A stretch of DNA of 64,000 nt from an uncultured Porphyromonadaceae bacterium (lineage in GTDB: Bacteria > Bacteroidota > Bacteroidia > Bacteroidales > Muribaculaceae). The stretch covers positions 1 to 64,000 of the forward strand of contig CAMWVQ010000003.1 in the NCBI GenBank assembly GCA_947177635.1. The letters are read 5' to 3'. Below the pieces are notes generated by a model. It did not search any database and had not been told where the DNA came from. It saw nothing but the letters and a program-made list of their open reading frames with translations. Shown here one piece after another: positions 33,216 through 40,987 of the stretch (positions within the stretch are counted from its first letter, which is position 1; each line of letters opens with the position of its first letter). A program made the translations under genes and the position numbers.

Positions 33216-34168
33216 ACTTTCAACGTTTGATGATAACTGCGGCGATTGGCATTGCAACCGCGCTTGTCTCTTTTGCCGATGATGTTAAGAAGCCGACCAT
33301 AATGATGCTTCCGAGTGACAACTGGTGCACACAACGCTATTTCACACAGTCGTTAGACAATCAGGGGACAACTGTGAAAGTGTCGGACTATCAGCGTGCC
33401 TTTACTGAAGACATCGAGCTGCCGCAGGTGATTTCAAAAGTCGGCGGCGTGCTCACCGGAATGGGCTACAGCCTGAAAGATGCCGAGATGGAAATCAAAT
33501 CGCTCGGCGTGAAGCAGGCCGAGGATAACGCTATGTCGAGCAAATCTTCCGGCGCATCCATAGCCGAGACACCGCTCGATGTATTGAAGCGCCGCATGAA
33601 ATCTGACATCGTCATCCAGCTTTGGTGGAATATCACCAAAGACCCGGCAGGAAAGGTTGTATCGTTCACCCTTGAGGCATTTGACGCTTACACTAACAAG
33701 CGCATAGCCACTGCGACCGGAAATTCAAAACCTACCGCAGATGCTATCCCCGTCGCTCTCGAAAAGGCTGTCAAGGATAATGTCAAGGAATTTGACAAGC
33801 AGCTCGACCGCTGGTATGCCGACCAAAAGAAGAACGGTAGGGAAATAGCATTGACCGTGCGGTGTTGGGACAACTGGGATAATGACCTTGAGACTGAATA
33901 CAATGGTGAGGAACTTACAGACTGCATACAGCAATGGATGCGTGAGAATACGGTCAACGGCAGTTTCAATCTCAGCGACGGTACCGAGTCATTCGCGCAG
34001 TTCGAGCAAGTGCGCATCCCGCTCAAAGACCAAAAAGGGAACGCTATGGATGCCCGCGCCTTTGCCACAGCTCTGCGCAAGCATCTGCAAAAAGCGCCCT
34101 ATAACATAACATCCAAAGTAGTAATCCGTGGTCTTGGCGAGGCCATATTAATATTAGGAGAAAAATGA
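33212..34168 (+). CDS. Exported protein, DUF6175-like
   Basis: This 318-residue protein has a signal peptide (LMITAAIGIATALVSFA). The mature part opens KKPTIMMLPSDNWCTQRYFT and contains DIVIQLWWNITKDPAGKVVS and LEAFDAYTNKRIATATGNSK. That layout (a short strand with LPSD, then a beta strand, then AYTNKRIATATG) is reminiscent of the CsgG/LpoB type of envelope proteins; the DUF6175 label is recalled, not searched. The C-terminal third ends NITSKVVIRGLGEAILILGE. It overlaps the P-loop gene and the next exported protein by 4 bp each, forming a tight operon. Function unknown. Confidence 0.65.
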   Translation: MNFQRLMITAAIGIATALVSFADDVKKPTIMMLPSDNWCTQRYFTQSLDNQGTTVKVSDYQRAFTEDIELPQVISKVGGVLTGMGYSLKDAEMEIKSLGVKQAEDNAMSSKSSGASIAETPLDVLKRRMKSDIVIQLWWNITKDPAGKVVSFTLEAFDAYTNKRIATATGNSKPTADAIPVALEKAVKDNVKEFDKQLDRWYADQKKNGREIALTVRCWDNWDNDLETEYNGEELTDCIQQWMRENTVNGSFNLSDGTESFAQFEQVRIPLKDQKGNAMDARAFATALRKHLQKAPYNITSKVVIRGLGEAILILGEK

Positions 34169-35136
34169 AACAGACAATCATACTGTTTTTACTTTGCCTG
34201 TTGGGCTTCGGTGCTAAGGCTAATTCCGTAGACGACGGGAAAATATCATATCTCCCGATAATAACAGGCGACGGCATACCCGTACAAGCGAGAGAATCAC
34301 TCTCGGCCAAAATGGAGCAAGCCATATCGCAGAACGGGTTCGGTGCGAGCAGTCATACCGATAGATTCGTGATGTTCGCCAAATGCAATGTGCTCGAAAA
34401 GGATGTGGCGCCCACCACGCCGCCACGAATAACACAGACTGTCGAGGTGACGTTCATTCTCGGCGATGTCATTGAGAACAAGACTTATGCCTCTGCGTCG
34501 TTCGAGCTGAAAGGTATCGGCACAAACGAGACAAAGGCGTGGCAGACCGCCTTCAACGGCCTTAAATCGGGGAATCCACGATTCAAGACTATGTTTGAGG
34601 AGGCGAGGGTAAAGATAGAGACCTATTATTCCGCTAACTGCAAAAAATTAATCGCCGAAGCTCAGACGTTGGCGTCAACGGGCGAATATGACCAAGCAAT
34701 CAATCAGCTGATGTCTGTGCCCGACGTGTGCGCTGACTGCCGCAACGAAGCTCTGGCGGAGGCTACTGACATATATCAGCAGAAGATTGATGCCGAAGGG
34801 GTATCCCTGCTGGCAAAGGCAAAGAATACGTGGGCTATGTCGCAGGACGTGGAAGGAGCCGAGGCGGCAATGGCATATCTCTGCGCCGTGCCGCCGACGT
34901 CGGCATCGTTTGGCGCGGCGGAAGAACTGGCCGCTGCCATTGGCGACAAGGTTTCAGCAGAGAAAGCGCGCGAGTGGAAACAGCGGCTCAGGGAATACAA
35001 CGACGAGAAGGAATTCCGCCGCCTCGAGCAGACCAATCGCCACGCCCGTTCTATGGCGACAATAGCCGCCTGCCGCTCTGTTGCCGAGAAATGGGCCGAA
35101 AATCAACCGCAAAACACCGTATATCTAAACTGGTAA
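34165..35136 (+). CDS. Exported protein of unknown function, two-part
   Basis: This 323-residue protein has a signal peptide (QTIILFLLCLLGFGAKA). The N-terminal part reads KISYLPIITGDGIPVQARES and TVEVTFILGDVIENKTYASA, again recalling CsgG/LpoB-like folds. From about residue 165 it is helical, with a TPR-like stretch AQTLASTGEYDQAINQLMSV followed by a CADC motif. The end is an arginine-rich helical tail. The final sequence VAEKWAENQPQNTVYLNW is duplicated downstream at 36603-36665, where it is out of use. It overlaps the preceding gene by 4 bp. I do not recognise the family; the neighbours suggest an envelope complex. Confidence 0.65.
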   Translation: MKQTIILFLLCLLGFGAKANSVDDGKISYLPIITGDGIPVQARESLSAKMEQAISQNGFGASSHTDRFVMFAKCNVLEKDVAPTTPPRITQTVEVTFILGDVIENKTYASASFELKGIGTNETKAWQTAFNGLKSGNPRFKTMFEEARVKIETYYSANCKKLIAEAQTLASTGEYDQAINQLMSVPDVCADCRNEALAEATDIYQQKIDAEGVSLLAKAKNTWAMSQDVEGAEAAMAYLCAVPPTSASFGAAEELAAAIGDKVSAEKAREWKQRLREYNDEKEFRRLEQTNRHARSMATIAACRSVAEKWAENQPQNTVYLNW

Positions 35137-35147
35137 AAAAAATAATT

Positions 35148-36482
35148 ATGAAACATCTTGGAATCATCCTCGCCTCAATCATATTGGTGCTGGCATTGAG
35201 CGCCGAAGCGAAAAAACCTTATGCCAAACAAATCAAACAACTGAAAAAGGAACTTGCACAGATTGAAAAAGACTTAGAGGCTCTTCCCAATTCGACCACT
35301 CATCCACGCATTGTTCGAGAACGAGAACGACTGCAAAACGAGCAGATAGGTGTAGTGGAAATCCTGCAACAGTTGGATCCGGACGGCGACTACTCTGCGT
35401 ATTTGCCTAAATCTGACGAACGGTCTGCAACAGGGAACGATATGACTGAAAATAGAGCCGAGCCAGAAGCTGCAGCCAGTGAAGCGCAGTCAAAAGCGAA
35501 TCCGAATGAAGAAATCACCCTGACTGTCACCTCCGATGGCGCAACCAAAGACGAGGCCATCAAGAACGCTCTGCGCACGGCCGTTGAGCAGACATACGGC
35601 GTATTCGTTTCGGCAAACACAGACATTCTCAATGACGAGCTTATCAAGGATGAGATAGCGACCGTCTCCTCCGGCAATATCAAGAAGTTCACAGAAGTGG
35701 CCTACACAAAGAATGATAACAGCCATACCATCACTCTTGACGTGACTGTCAGCAAAGGTAAGCTTATCTCTTATGTAAAGAGTAAGGGATTGGAATGTGA
35801 GATTGATGGAGCATCTATGTTCGCAGATTTACAGCTTAGAGAGCTAAATGAGAAGAACGAAAAACTGGCGATAGACAATTTGATTACCGATCTTAAAAGC
35901 CGCCTTATCGATTGTTTCGAATACTCAGTTGAAATAATCAACGAGGGTAATTATGACAACGATAAATATTATCGTTATTTTAAGCATAACCCTATTAAGG
36001 ATTGTCGTTTTTATGAACAGTTATGTGGTGATTCCACAATTTATTTGCCGATAATAGTACGAATTACGTTAAATGATTATGGTGTTAAAACATTTAAGAC
36101 ATTTATCAATAATATTGATAATCTAAGCATCGGACAAGAATCAGGTGGATACGAGGATAGAGTGAACAGATACAAGTTTAGAACCGGGTATACAAACGAT
36201 TGCTTATTTAAGCTTTTTGGAGCTAATTTGCCGTATGACGATAGTTTTATGTTCAATTGGTTACCGGATTTTTCTATTTATACGAATGACAATTTATACT
36301 TGAATCTAAAATCAAAAGATGATGAATATAAAATCCAATCAATAAAATGGGGTGGACTTCAATATTGGAGGATGAGAATTTACGAGTCTACGTCAAATGA
36401 ATTTTTATCCTTTGGCGGTTTGATTCCTCTATTAAAAAAGAATCTCTCGAGCATTCGGAAAATTTCAGCAAAGCATAACTGA
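35148..36482 (+). CDS. Exported LPP20/FlgT-like protein, copy 1
   Basis: This 444-residue protein has a signal peptide (KHLGIILASIILVLALSAEA). Next come a coiled-coil stretch (KKELAQIEKDLEALP) and an acidic/Ala-rich linker. Then a domain of about 90 residues begins ITLTVTSDGATKDEAIKNAL and includes AVEQTYGVFVSANTDILND, the pattern of LPP20/FlgT N-terminal domains (envelope proteins). The last 230 residues are Asn/Tyr-rich and unrelated to copy 2. The N-terminal domain is nearly identical to that of the next gene. The long open frame upstream is rejected because it overlaps the preceding gene; the ATG at 35148 starts the signal peptide and lies 11 bp after the preceding stop. Confidence 0.65.
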   Translation: MKHLGIILASIILVLALSAEAKKPYAKQIKQLKKELAQIEKDLEALPNSTTHPRIVRERERLQNEQIGVVEILQQLDPDGDYSAYLPKSDERSATGNDMTENRAEPEAAASEAQSKANPNEEITLTVTSDGATKDEAIKNALRTAVEQTYGVFVSANTDILNDELIKDEIATVSSGNIKKFTEVAYTKNDNSHTITLDVTVSKGKLISYVKSKGLECEIDGASMFADLQLRELNEKNEKLAIDNLITDLKSRLIDCFEYSVEIINEGNYDNDKYYRYFKHNPIKDCRFYEQLCGDSTIYLPIIVRITLNDYGVKTFKTFINNIDNLSIGQESGGYEDRVNRYKFRTGYTNDCLFKLFGANLPYDDSFMFNWLPDFSIYTNDNLYLNLKSKDDEYKIQSIKWGGLQYWRMRIYESTSNEFLSFGGLIPLLKKNLSSIRKISAKHN

Positions 36483-36541
36483 CACAACTGATCGAAAAAA
36501 GAAAGTATTCTTCCTTTAAAATCGAACCAAAAGAATAAGCG

Positions 36542-36616
36542 ATGCAGGGTTTCGGTTCAAAACTCACTGCCTACGACTTCCTCGGAATGTTGATTCTGGC
36601 ATCTGTCGCTCTGTAG
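36542..36616 (+). pseudogene. 24-codon fragment of a membrane-protein N terminus
   Basis: ATG at 36542 opens a short frame that reads MQGFGSKLTAYDFLGMLILA and stops at TAG 36614-36616. TAYDFLGMLI resembles the start of Bacteroidetes membrane proteins that begin with YDFLG and a hydrophobic helix. It stops inside the duplicated segment that begins near 36603. It is probably a leftover captured at the duplication junction and not a working gene; a small membrane peptide cannot be excluded. Confidence 0.3.
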
Positions 36617-36690
36617 CCGAGAAATGGGCCGAAAATCAACCGCAAAACTCCGTATATCTAAACTGATAACAAAACAATTATGAAACATCT
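36603..36690 (+). repeat. Direct repeat of 35073-35158, duplication scar
   Basis: This segment repeats the last codons of the 34165-35136 gene and the start of the 35148 gene almost exactly: GAGAAATGGGCCGAAAATCA, then the region up to ATGAAACATCT. In this copy the first reading frame is closed by a TAG (CTCTGTAGCC against CTCTGTTGCC), so it is relic DNA. It shows that the two LPP20-like genes arose by tandem duplication of a unit about 1.53 kb long. Confidence 0.8.
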
Positions 36691-37843
36691 GCTTAAACTG
36701 TTTCTTGTCGTTCTGACAGCAACCGTCAGCCTCGCCAGCTATGCCGCCAACAAGGATGAAATCACCCTGACTGTCACATCAGACGGCGCAACCAAAGACG
36801 AAGCCATCAAGAACGCTCTGCGCACGGCCGTTGAACAGACCTACGGCGTATTCGTCTCGGCAAACACAGACATTCTCAATGACGACCTTATCAAAGACGA
36901 GATAGCGACCGTCTCCTCCGGTAATATCAAGAAGTTCACGGAATTGGCTCACACAAAGAATGATAACAGCCACACAATAACTCTTAACGTGATTGTCAGC
37001 AAAGGCAAGCTGCTGTCCTATGCAAAAAGCAAAGGTGCGGAATGTGAACTTGACGGGGAGGCGATGTTTGCCGACATCCAGTTGCAAGAATTGTACAAGA
37101 ATAACGAAGAGAGGATGTTCGAGAATATCTGTAGCGAATTTGAACAGCTCATCAAAAACGGCTATGACTACAAAATAGACGTCAAGCGTGCAGGTAAGTC
37201 ATACTCGGGTTATTATGCGTCAAGCTATGGATATTATAATCCCAATACAGACCCCGAAAACAATGTTTGTTTTGAATGTAAAATATATGTAAAACTCAAT
37301 GAGCAAGGTGAATTGGCATGGAAGAAACTGATTACGGCTTTGAACAGTGCAGGGAAATCATATAATCCCAATAAGGAAGCATTTAAATCTTCATTGAAAT
37401 ATATGTTTTCCGGCAATATCGATGAATACGATAATGACAACGAGTTCACATCAGTTGTACGAATTATGAAACCGACTTCAAATATGTATGGAGTAGGGTG
37501 GATGGATATGTTCAGAGTCCGGTCGGGAAGAACTGTTCAACTCGTAGACAGCCTAATGGAAAATATTCCATACATTGTAAGGAACATCAGTATCGAATAT
37601 GCTGGCAAAGTTTTGGATATTTCAAAAGAGCTCCAATATCTGAGGGAGAATCATAGTGATGGAAGTTTGACGTGCCTCAATATGACTCGCCCATACACAA
37701 AGAAGAAAGGTGGGAATTGTGGAGAATACCGCTATTTTTTAAACGTCTCCCAAAAAGAGCTGAAGGGGATTAAAGGAATCTCTGTGAAAGCTAATAAAAA
37801 GCAGGAGTTTTACGGTGGCCCACAGCAATATATCAGATACTGA
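36680..37843 (+). CDS. Exported LPP20/FlgT-like protein, copy 2
   Basis: This 387-residue protein has a signal peptide (LLKLFLVVLTATVSLASYAA) followed directly by the same domain as copy 1 (DEITLTVTSDGATKDEAIKN and AVEQTYGVFVSANTDILNDD). It lacks copy 1's coiled coil and linker. The remaining approximately 270 residues, with Tyr-rich GKSYSGYYASSYGYYNPN and an ending KKQEFYGGPQQYIRY, share little with copy 1. Thus the N-terminal domain is conserved while the C-terminal half has been exchanged or has diverged fast. Function unknown; envelope location by the signal peptide. It begins 197 bp after copy 1, and the gap holds the duplication scar. Confidence 0.65.
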   Translation: MKHLLKLFLVVLTATVSLASYAANKDEITLTVTSDGATKDEAIKNALRTAVEQTYGVFVSANTDILNDDLIKDEIATVSSGNIKKFTELAHTKNDNSHTITLNVIVSKGKLLSYAKSKGAECELDGEAMFADIQLQELYKNNEERMFENICSEFEQLIKNGYDYKIDVKRAGKSYSGYYASSYGYYNPNTDPENNVCFECKIYVKLNEQGELAWKKLITALNSAGKSYNPNKEAFKSSLKYMFSGNIDEYDNDNEFTSVVRIMKPTSNMYGVGWMDMFRVRSGRTVQLVDSLMENIPYIVRNISIEYAGKVLDISKELQYLRENHSDGSLTCLNMTRPYTKKKGGNCGEYRYFLNVSQKELKGIKGISVKANKKQEFYGGPQQYIRY

Positions 37844-37895
37844 CAAATTTTAATAGACAAGTCTCTATCTAACTTATGATATTAGCAAATGAATT

Positions 37896-38354
37896 ATGAA
37901 AAGAGCTGTAATAGCACTAATTAGCGTGGCGTGCGTTTTATACATCTATGCGCAGAGTTACAATCAGGAGAAGACGGCGCTGACCAACTTTCTGGTGAGA
38001 ATGTACGAAAACGCGCCGTTTGACGGCGTGAAGGCAGTCGAGGACTATGAGAATGCCTATCTGATGTCGGTGGTCAAACTCGACAAGGAGAAATATAAGA
38101 CCGAAGCCGCTCTCAACCGTGTGGCTTCGGTCAAGGCCATGTTACAAGCCTCACGCTTCTTCAACGGCTCAAACGTTACCGATGATATGATTATCCGCAC
38201 GACGGAAAACGCCGACGGCACATCCGACACAGAAATCATAGAAAACATACGTGAACACTCCGCCGGCTATGTCAAGCAGTTGGAACATCTGACCAATTTC
38301 CCCTCTAATGATGGTCAACAAGTATTTATATTTATCACACCATTAACTAAATAA
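37896..38354 (+). CDS. Small exported protein of unknown function
   Basis: This 152-residue protein has a hydrophobic N-terminal signal (RAVIALISVACVLYIYAQ) and a mostly helical mature part. The mature part starts SYNQEKTALTNFLVRMYENA and includes AVEDYENAYLMSVVKLDKE. I do not recognise the family. It follows the LPP20-like gene by 52 bp and is followed by a lipoprotein gene after 7 bp. The arrangement suggests it belongs to the same envelope cluster. Confidence 0.6.
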   Translation: MKRAVIALISVACVLYIYAQSYNQEKTALTNFLVRMYENAPFDGVKAVEDYENAYLMSVVKLDKEKYKTEAALNRVASVKAMLQASRFFNGSNVTDDMIIRTTENADGTSDTEIIENIREHSAGYVKQLEHLTNFPSNDGQQVFIFITPLTK

Positions 38355-38361
38355 TCCAATC

Positions 38362-39045
38362 ATGAAGCTATTTAAAATGTTCTTGTGTGCACTTCTTGGC
38401 ATATGCTTTGTGCAGTGCGACACAGCAGAACGGCGCAAAGCCAAAGCAGAAGATGCTATTGAAAAGCATCTCTTTGAAACCATTGACAACTATCAGAGTT
38501 ACGAAAAAATATCAACGGAGGTCGATACTCTTCGCGACTTGTGGATGGCGAACGCCGACATAATAGCCCTTGCCGATGAACTATGCACAGTGAATGACGA
38601 CCTGGAAAAGGTTGAAGAAGGTTATGCCGAAATGAAAGCGAAAGGAAAACGAATTGCGCGACAATTAGTCTATCGGGGCTACTCACAGGAATGGATAGAC
38701 TTATTGGCCAATCGAAGCAAATGGGAAGCAAAAAAGAAGCAGCTCGACGAGAACAAACAAATGCTTGATTCTATGCATGCGAGTATCTCGGACCGGATTT
38801 ATTCTATGGTCTATTCACTTGAAATGCCCAAGAAGCCTTACTGGCATGTGACACAGAAGTTCAGAATTTCGGAAGGTGGACAGGACTCTAAAATTCATTT
38901 CGCCCACTATATATTTGATTCGAAAATGAAAGAAATCATATTCTCGTGGGACGAAAATGACTACAGAGCCAACCGTCTGATTCATATAGTAAATGGTTTT
39001 GCTCAAGATGAGTTCTTCGACGCAGTTACAGAAGATGAGGAATAG
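38362..39045 (+). CDS. Putative lipoprotein with coiled coil
   Basis: This 227-residue protein begins with a short hydrophobic signal ending in a cysteine (LCALLGICFVQCDTAE), a loose Bacteroidetes lipobox. A long helical region follows with heptad-like spacing (VNDDLEKVEEGYAEMKAKGK and KKKQLDENKQMLDSMHASIS), then a C-terminal part with WHVTQKFRISEGGQDSKIHF and a basic/acidic strand pattern. No known domain is recognised. It is the last gene of the AT-rich cluster and lies 7 bp after the small exported protein. A hairpin terminator near 39.1 kb ends the region. Confidence 0.6.
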   Translation: MKLFKMFLCALLGICFVQCDTAERRKAKAEDAIEKHLFETIDNYQSYEKISTEVDTLRDLWMANADIIALADELCTVNDDLEKVEEGYAEMKAKGKRIARQLVYRGYSQEWIDLLANRSKWEAKKKQLDENKQMLDSMHASISDRIYSMVYSLEMPKKPYWHVTQKFRISEGGQDSKIHFAHYIFDSKMKEIIFSWDENDYRANRLIHIVNGFAQDEFFDAVTEDEE

Positions 39046-39088
39046 CACTATTCAAGACATCCATCGCTTGAACCAGCAATAACTCAAC

Positions 39089-39121
39089 AAACGCCTTTAA
39101 TCCGGTGGATTTAAGGCGTTT
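39089..39121. terminator. Hairpin terminator shared by lipoprotein gene and tRNA
   Basis: AAACGCCTT (39089-39097) pairs with AAGGCGTTT (39113-39121). It lies between the plus-strand lipoprotein gene and the 3' end of the minus-strand tRNA-Pro gene and can serve both. Confidence 0.65.
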
Positions 39122-39133
39122 GCGGAGGTTTTG

Positions 39134-39207
39134 TCGGGGTGACTGGATTCGAACCAGCGACCACCTGGTCCCAAACCAGGTGCGCTACCGGACTGCGCTA
39201 CGCCCCG
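39134..39207 (-). tRNA. tRNA-Pro (anticodon TGG)
   Basis: The minus strand reads a complete cloverleaf. The acceptor is CGGGGCG..CCCCG with discriminator A. The D-arm contains GCGCAGTCCGGTAGCGC, and the anticodon arm CCTGGTTTGGGACCAGG has loop TTTGGGA, giving anticodon TGG. The T-arm is CTGGTTCGAATCCAG. CCA is not encoded (74 nt). A consensus promoter lies directly upstream. Confidence 0.93.
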
Positions 39208-39243
39208 AGATGCTTTCCGGATGTCGGTGGTCGGAAAGCGGTG

Positions 39244-39274
39244 CAAAGTTACCGTTTTTTTTTCTAACTGCAAA
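39244..39274 (-). promoter_or_regulatory. Promoter of tRNA-Pro
   Basis: On the minus strand TTTG (plus 39271-39274), 19 bp including a run of A, then TAACTTTG (plus 39244-39251). It lies 37 bp from the tRNA 5' end. Confidence 0.7.
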
Positions 39275-39352
39275 ATTTATTTTTTTGTTTTGTGGTGTGC
39301 AACATTTCGGAGGTTAGGTGCGTCTAATGAGAAAACAAACATTCTGTTGATT

Positions 39353-40324
39353 ATGAAAAAAAGTGTTGTCATTCTGCTTGTCGCCGTGGCTGTTGCCGGC
39401 TGTGCGAGTTTATTAGGCTTGTATTCAGCTTTTGATATGAATTCCAAGGCCAAGGTCTCGAAAGAAACTTCTATTACCGATAGTTCCGCGACTGTTTCCC
39501 GCGAGTATAAAGTCGGAAATTTTGAGAAAATCGAGGTTGAAGGTAATATCAGGGTTGAATTCGTGCAGGGGACGTCGAAAGGGAGGATGACTGTCACAGC
39601 TCCGAGTTATGAGATGGAGCATCTGAAGGTTGAGGTTAAGGGAACTTCGCTTGAAATCGGATATGACAAGTCGTATTTCACGCAATCTAACGGTAGGGAT
39701 AAGAAACGTGGGCCTCAGACTGTCGTTAAGGTGGCTTCCCCATCTTTGCGTTCGATTGAGATGTCTCTTTCCGCAAAATTCGAGGCGACCAGCCTCAAGC
39801 AAGCCGGGAAAATAGACATCGACGTGGACACTTCCGGTTCTGTCGACATCAAGACTGTGGATTGCGGAGAGCTGTCCTTGAGTGCTGACACTTCCGGAAC
39901 AATCAGGCTCGGTGTCGTGAATGCCACTGAAGTCAAGGCTGAGCCGGATACATCCGGAACAATTCGTATTGAAAAGGCACAGACTGCCAATGCCGTGTTG
40001 AAGGCTGACACTTCCGGGCGAGTGATTGTCAGCAAATTGACAACAGCATATATCAGGACTTCCGCCGACACCTCCGGCAGCGTTGAGGTGGAATCGCTGG
40101 CGGCTGACAATGTTGTGGGACGTGCCGACACTTCCGGCCGAATAAGCCTGAAAGGAGAGGCGACGAATGTTGACTTTCACGCCGACACGTCAGGCTCAAT
40201 AAAGGCCGGGGAACTTAAAGCCGAGACCGCAAAGGTCGGGTTCGACACGGGTGGAAAGGTTGTTTACTGCGCCCGTAAGACTTCCCACGACGGTTCCTCG
40301 CTGGTCAATACTTACAAAGAGTAA
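39353..40324 (+). CDS. Lipoprotein with DTSG-repeat beta-helix (DUF2807-like)
   Basis: This 323-residue predicted lipoprotein has lipobox VAVAGC. The N-terminal part resembles the head GIN domain (DUF2807): EYKVGNFEKIEVEGNIRVEF and TAPSYEMEHLKVEVKGTSLE. From about residue 155 the protein is a series of short repeats of about 20-25 residues. Each contains DTSG followed by a small polar strand (seven DTSG plus one final DTGG). This pattern fits a right-handed beta-helix, each turn set by the same loop. DUF2807 proteins are abundant in Bacteroidetes and of unknown function; the unusually regular DTSG loops are notable. The gene stands alone between the tRNA and a strong terminator. ATG at 39353 starts the lipoprotein signal. 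Confidence 0.8.
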   Translation: MKKSVVILLVAVAVAGCASLLGLYSAFDMNSKAKVSKETSITDSSATVSREYKVGNFEKIEVEGNIRVEFVQGTSKGRMTVTAPSYEMEHLKVEVKGTSLEIGYDKSYFTQSNGRDKKRGPQTVVKVASPSLRSIEMSLSAKFEATSLKQAGKIDIDVDTSGSVDIKTVDCGELSLSADTSGTIRLGVVNATEVKAEPDTSGTIRIEKAQTANAVLKADTSGRVIVSKLTTAYIRTSADTSGSVEVESLAADNVVGRADTSGRISLKGEATNVDFHADTSGSIKAGELKAETAKVGFDTGGKVVYCARKTSHDGSSLVNTYKE

Positions 40325-40342
40325 GTCTTGCCTGGCAGCAAG

Positions 40343-40390
40343 CGGCTCCCCCTCTTGTCACCATCGCCTGGTGGCGTAGAGGGGGAGCCG
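40343..40390. terminator. Strong 13-bp hairpin terminator
   Basis: CGGCTCCCCCTCT (40343-40355) pairs perfectly with AGAGGGGGAGCCG (40378-40390) and is followed by TTTGTTTCC. It lies between the DTSG-repeat gene and the convergent MerR gene. Confidence 0.8.
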
Positions 40391-40434
40391 TTTGTTTCCT
40401 GTGCCGGGGCCTTTTGTCGGTTCGCCGCCTGATG

Positions 40435-40869
40435 TCAGCGGAGGGAGTTCAGCGAGTCGAGCAGCTCCTGCAGGCGGTCTCTGATGTCGTGGAGCCGGGT
40501 GATGGCCTGGGCGCGGCGCGACACCCCGGTATGGTTGTTGCGAAGCTCCTCCTCGGCGGCTTCAAGCCGCAGCCCCTTCTCCTTTACAAGGAATGCGACC
40601 ATCCGCAGTTTCTCCACATCCGCCGGGGTGTAGAAACGTATCCCCGCCCGGTTCCGCCGTGGCGATATTATGGTGAAACGGCTTTCCCAGAAGCGCAAGG
40701 TGGAGGAGGGGAGGCCGATCATCTCGGCCACCTCTGAGATTTTGTAATATTTCTTTTCGAATTTCTCCACGCTGTGTTCCGTGTCGGGGCTTCCGTTTGT
40801 CAGTGGGCGGCCTTGCCGCCGATTCGGTTGTTTCTGCAAAAATAAGGATTTTATCCCGAACATCAGCAA
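40435..40869 (-). CDS. MerR-family transcriptional regulator
   Basis: This is a DNA-binding regulator of up to 144 residues. The conserved part reads KKYYKISEVAEMIGLPSSTL followed by RFWESRFTIISPRRNRAGIR and YTPADVEKLRMVAFLVKEKG: the winged helix-turn-helix with a two-strand wing. A coiled-coil dimerisation helix ends the protein. No effector domain or metal-binding cysteines are present. Bacteroidales carry one highly conserved MerR of this size. The first 33 residues are unconserved, and a GTG at 40770 just before the conserved block is an attractive alternative start. It is divergent from katA, which raises but does not prove regulation of katA. Confidence 0.85.
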   Translation of the reverse strand: MLMFGIKSLFLQKQPNRRQGRPLTNGSPDTEHSVEKFEKKYYKISEVAEMIGLPSSTLRFWESRFTIISPRRNRAGIRFYTPADVEKLRMVAFLVKEKGLRLEAAEEELRNNHTGVSRRAQAITRLHDIRDRLQELLDSLNSLR

Positions 40870-40987
40870 TCGCCCGGCTGAATTTTGACGCCGGACTGTG
40901 TCGGATGCGCTTTGCGCAGGAAAACAATTTCAGCCACGCGGGTGTTCTGATTAGTACTTTTTCTGACTTTAAACCCATTGTGATTGT

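Noticed and set aside
34830..35147. Upstream extension of the LPP20-like copy 1 frame
   Set aside because: It overlaps the preceding exported-protein gene in another frame, and the signal peptide begins at 35148.
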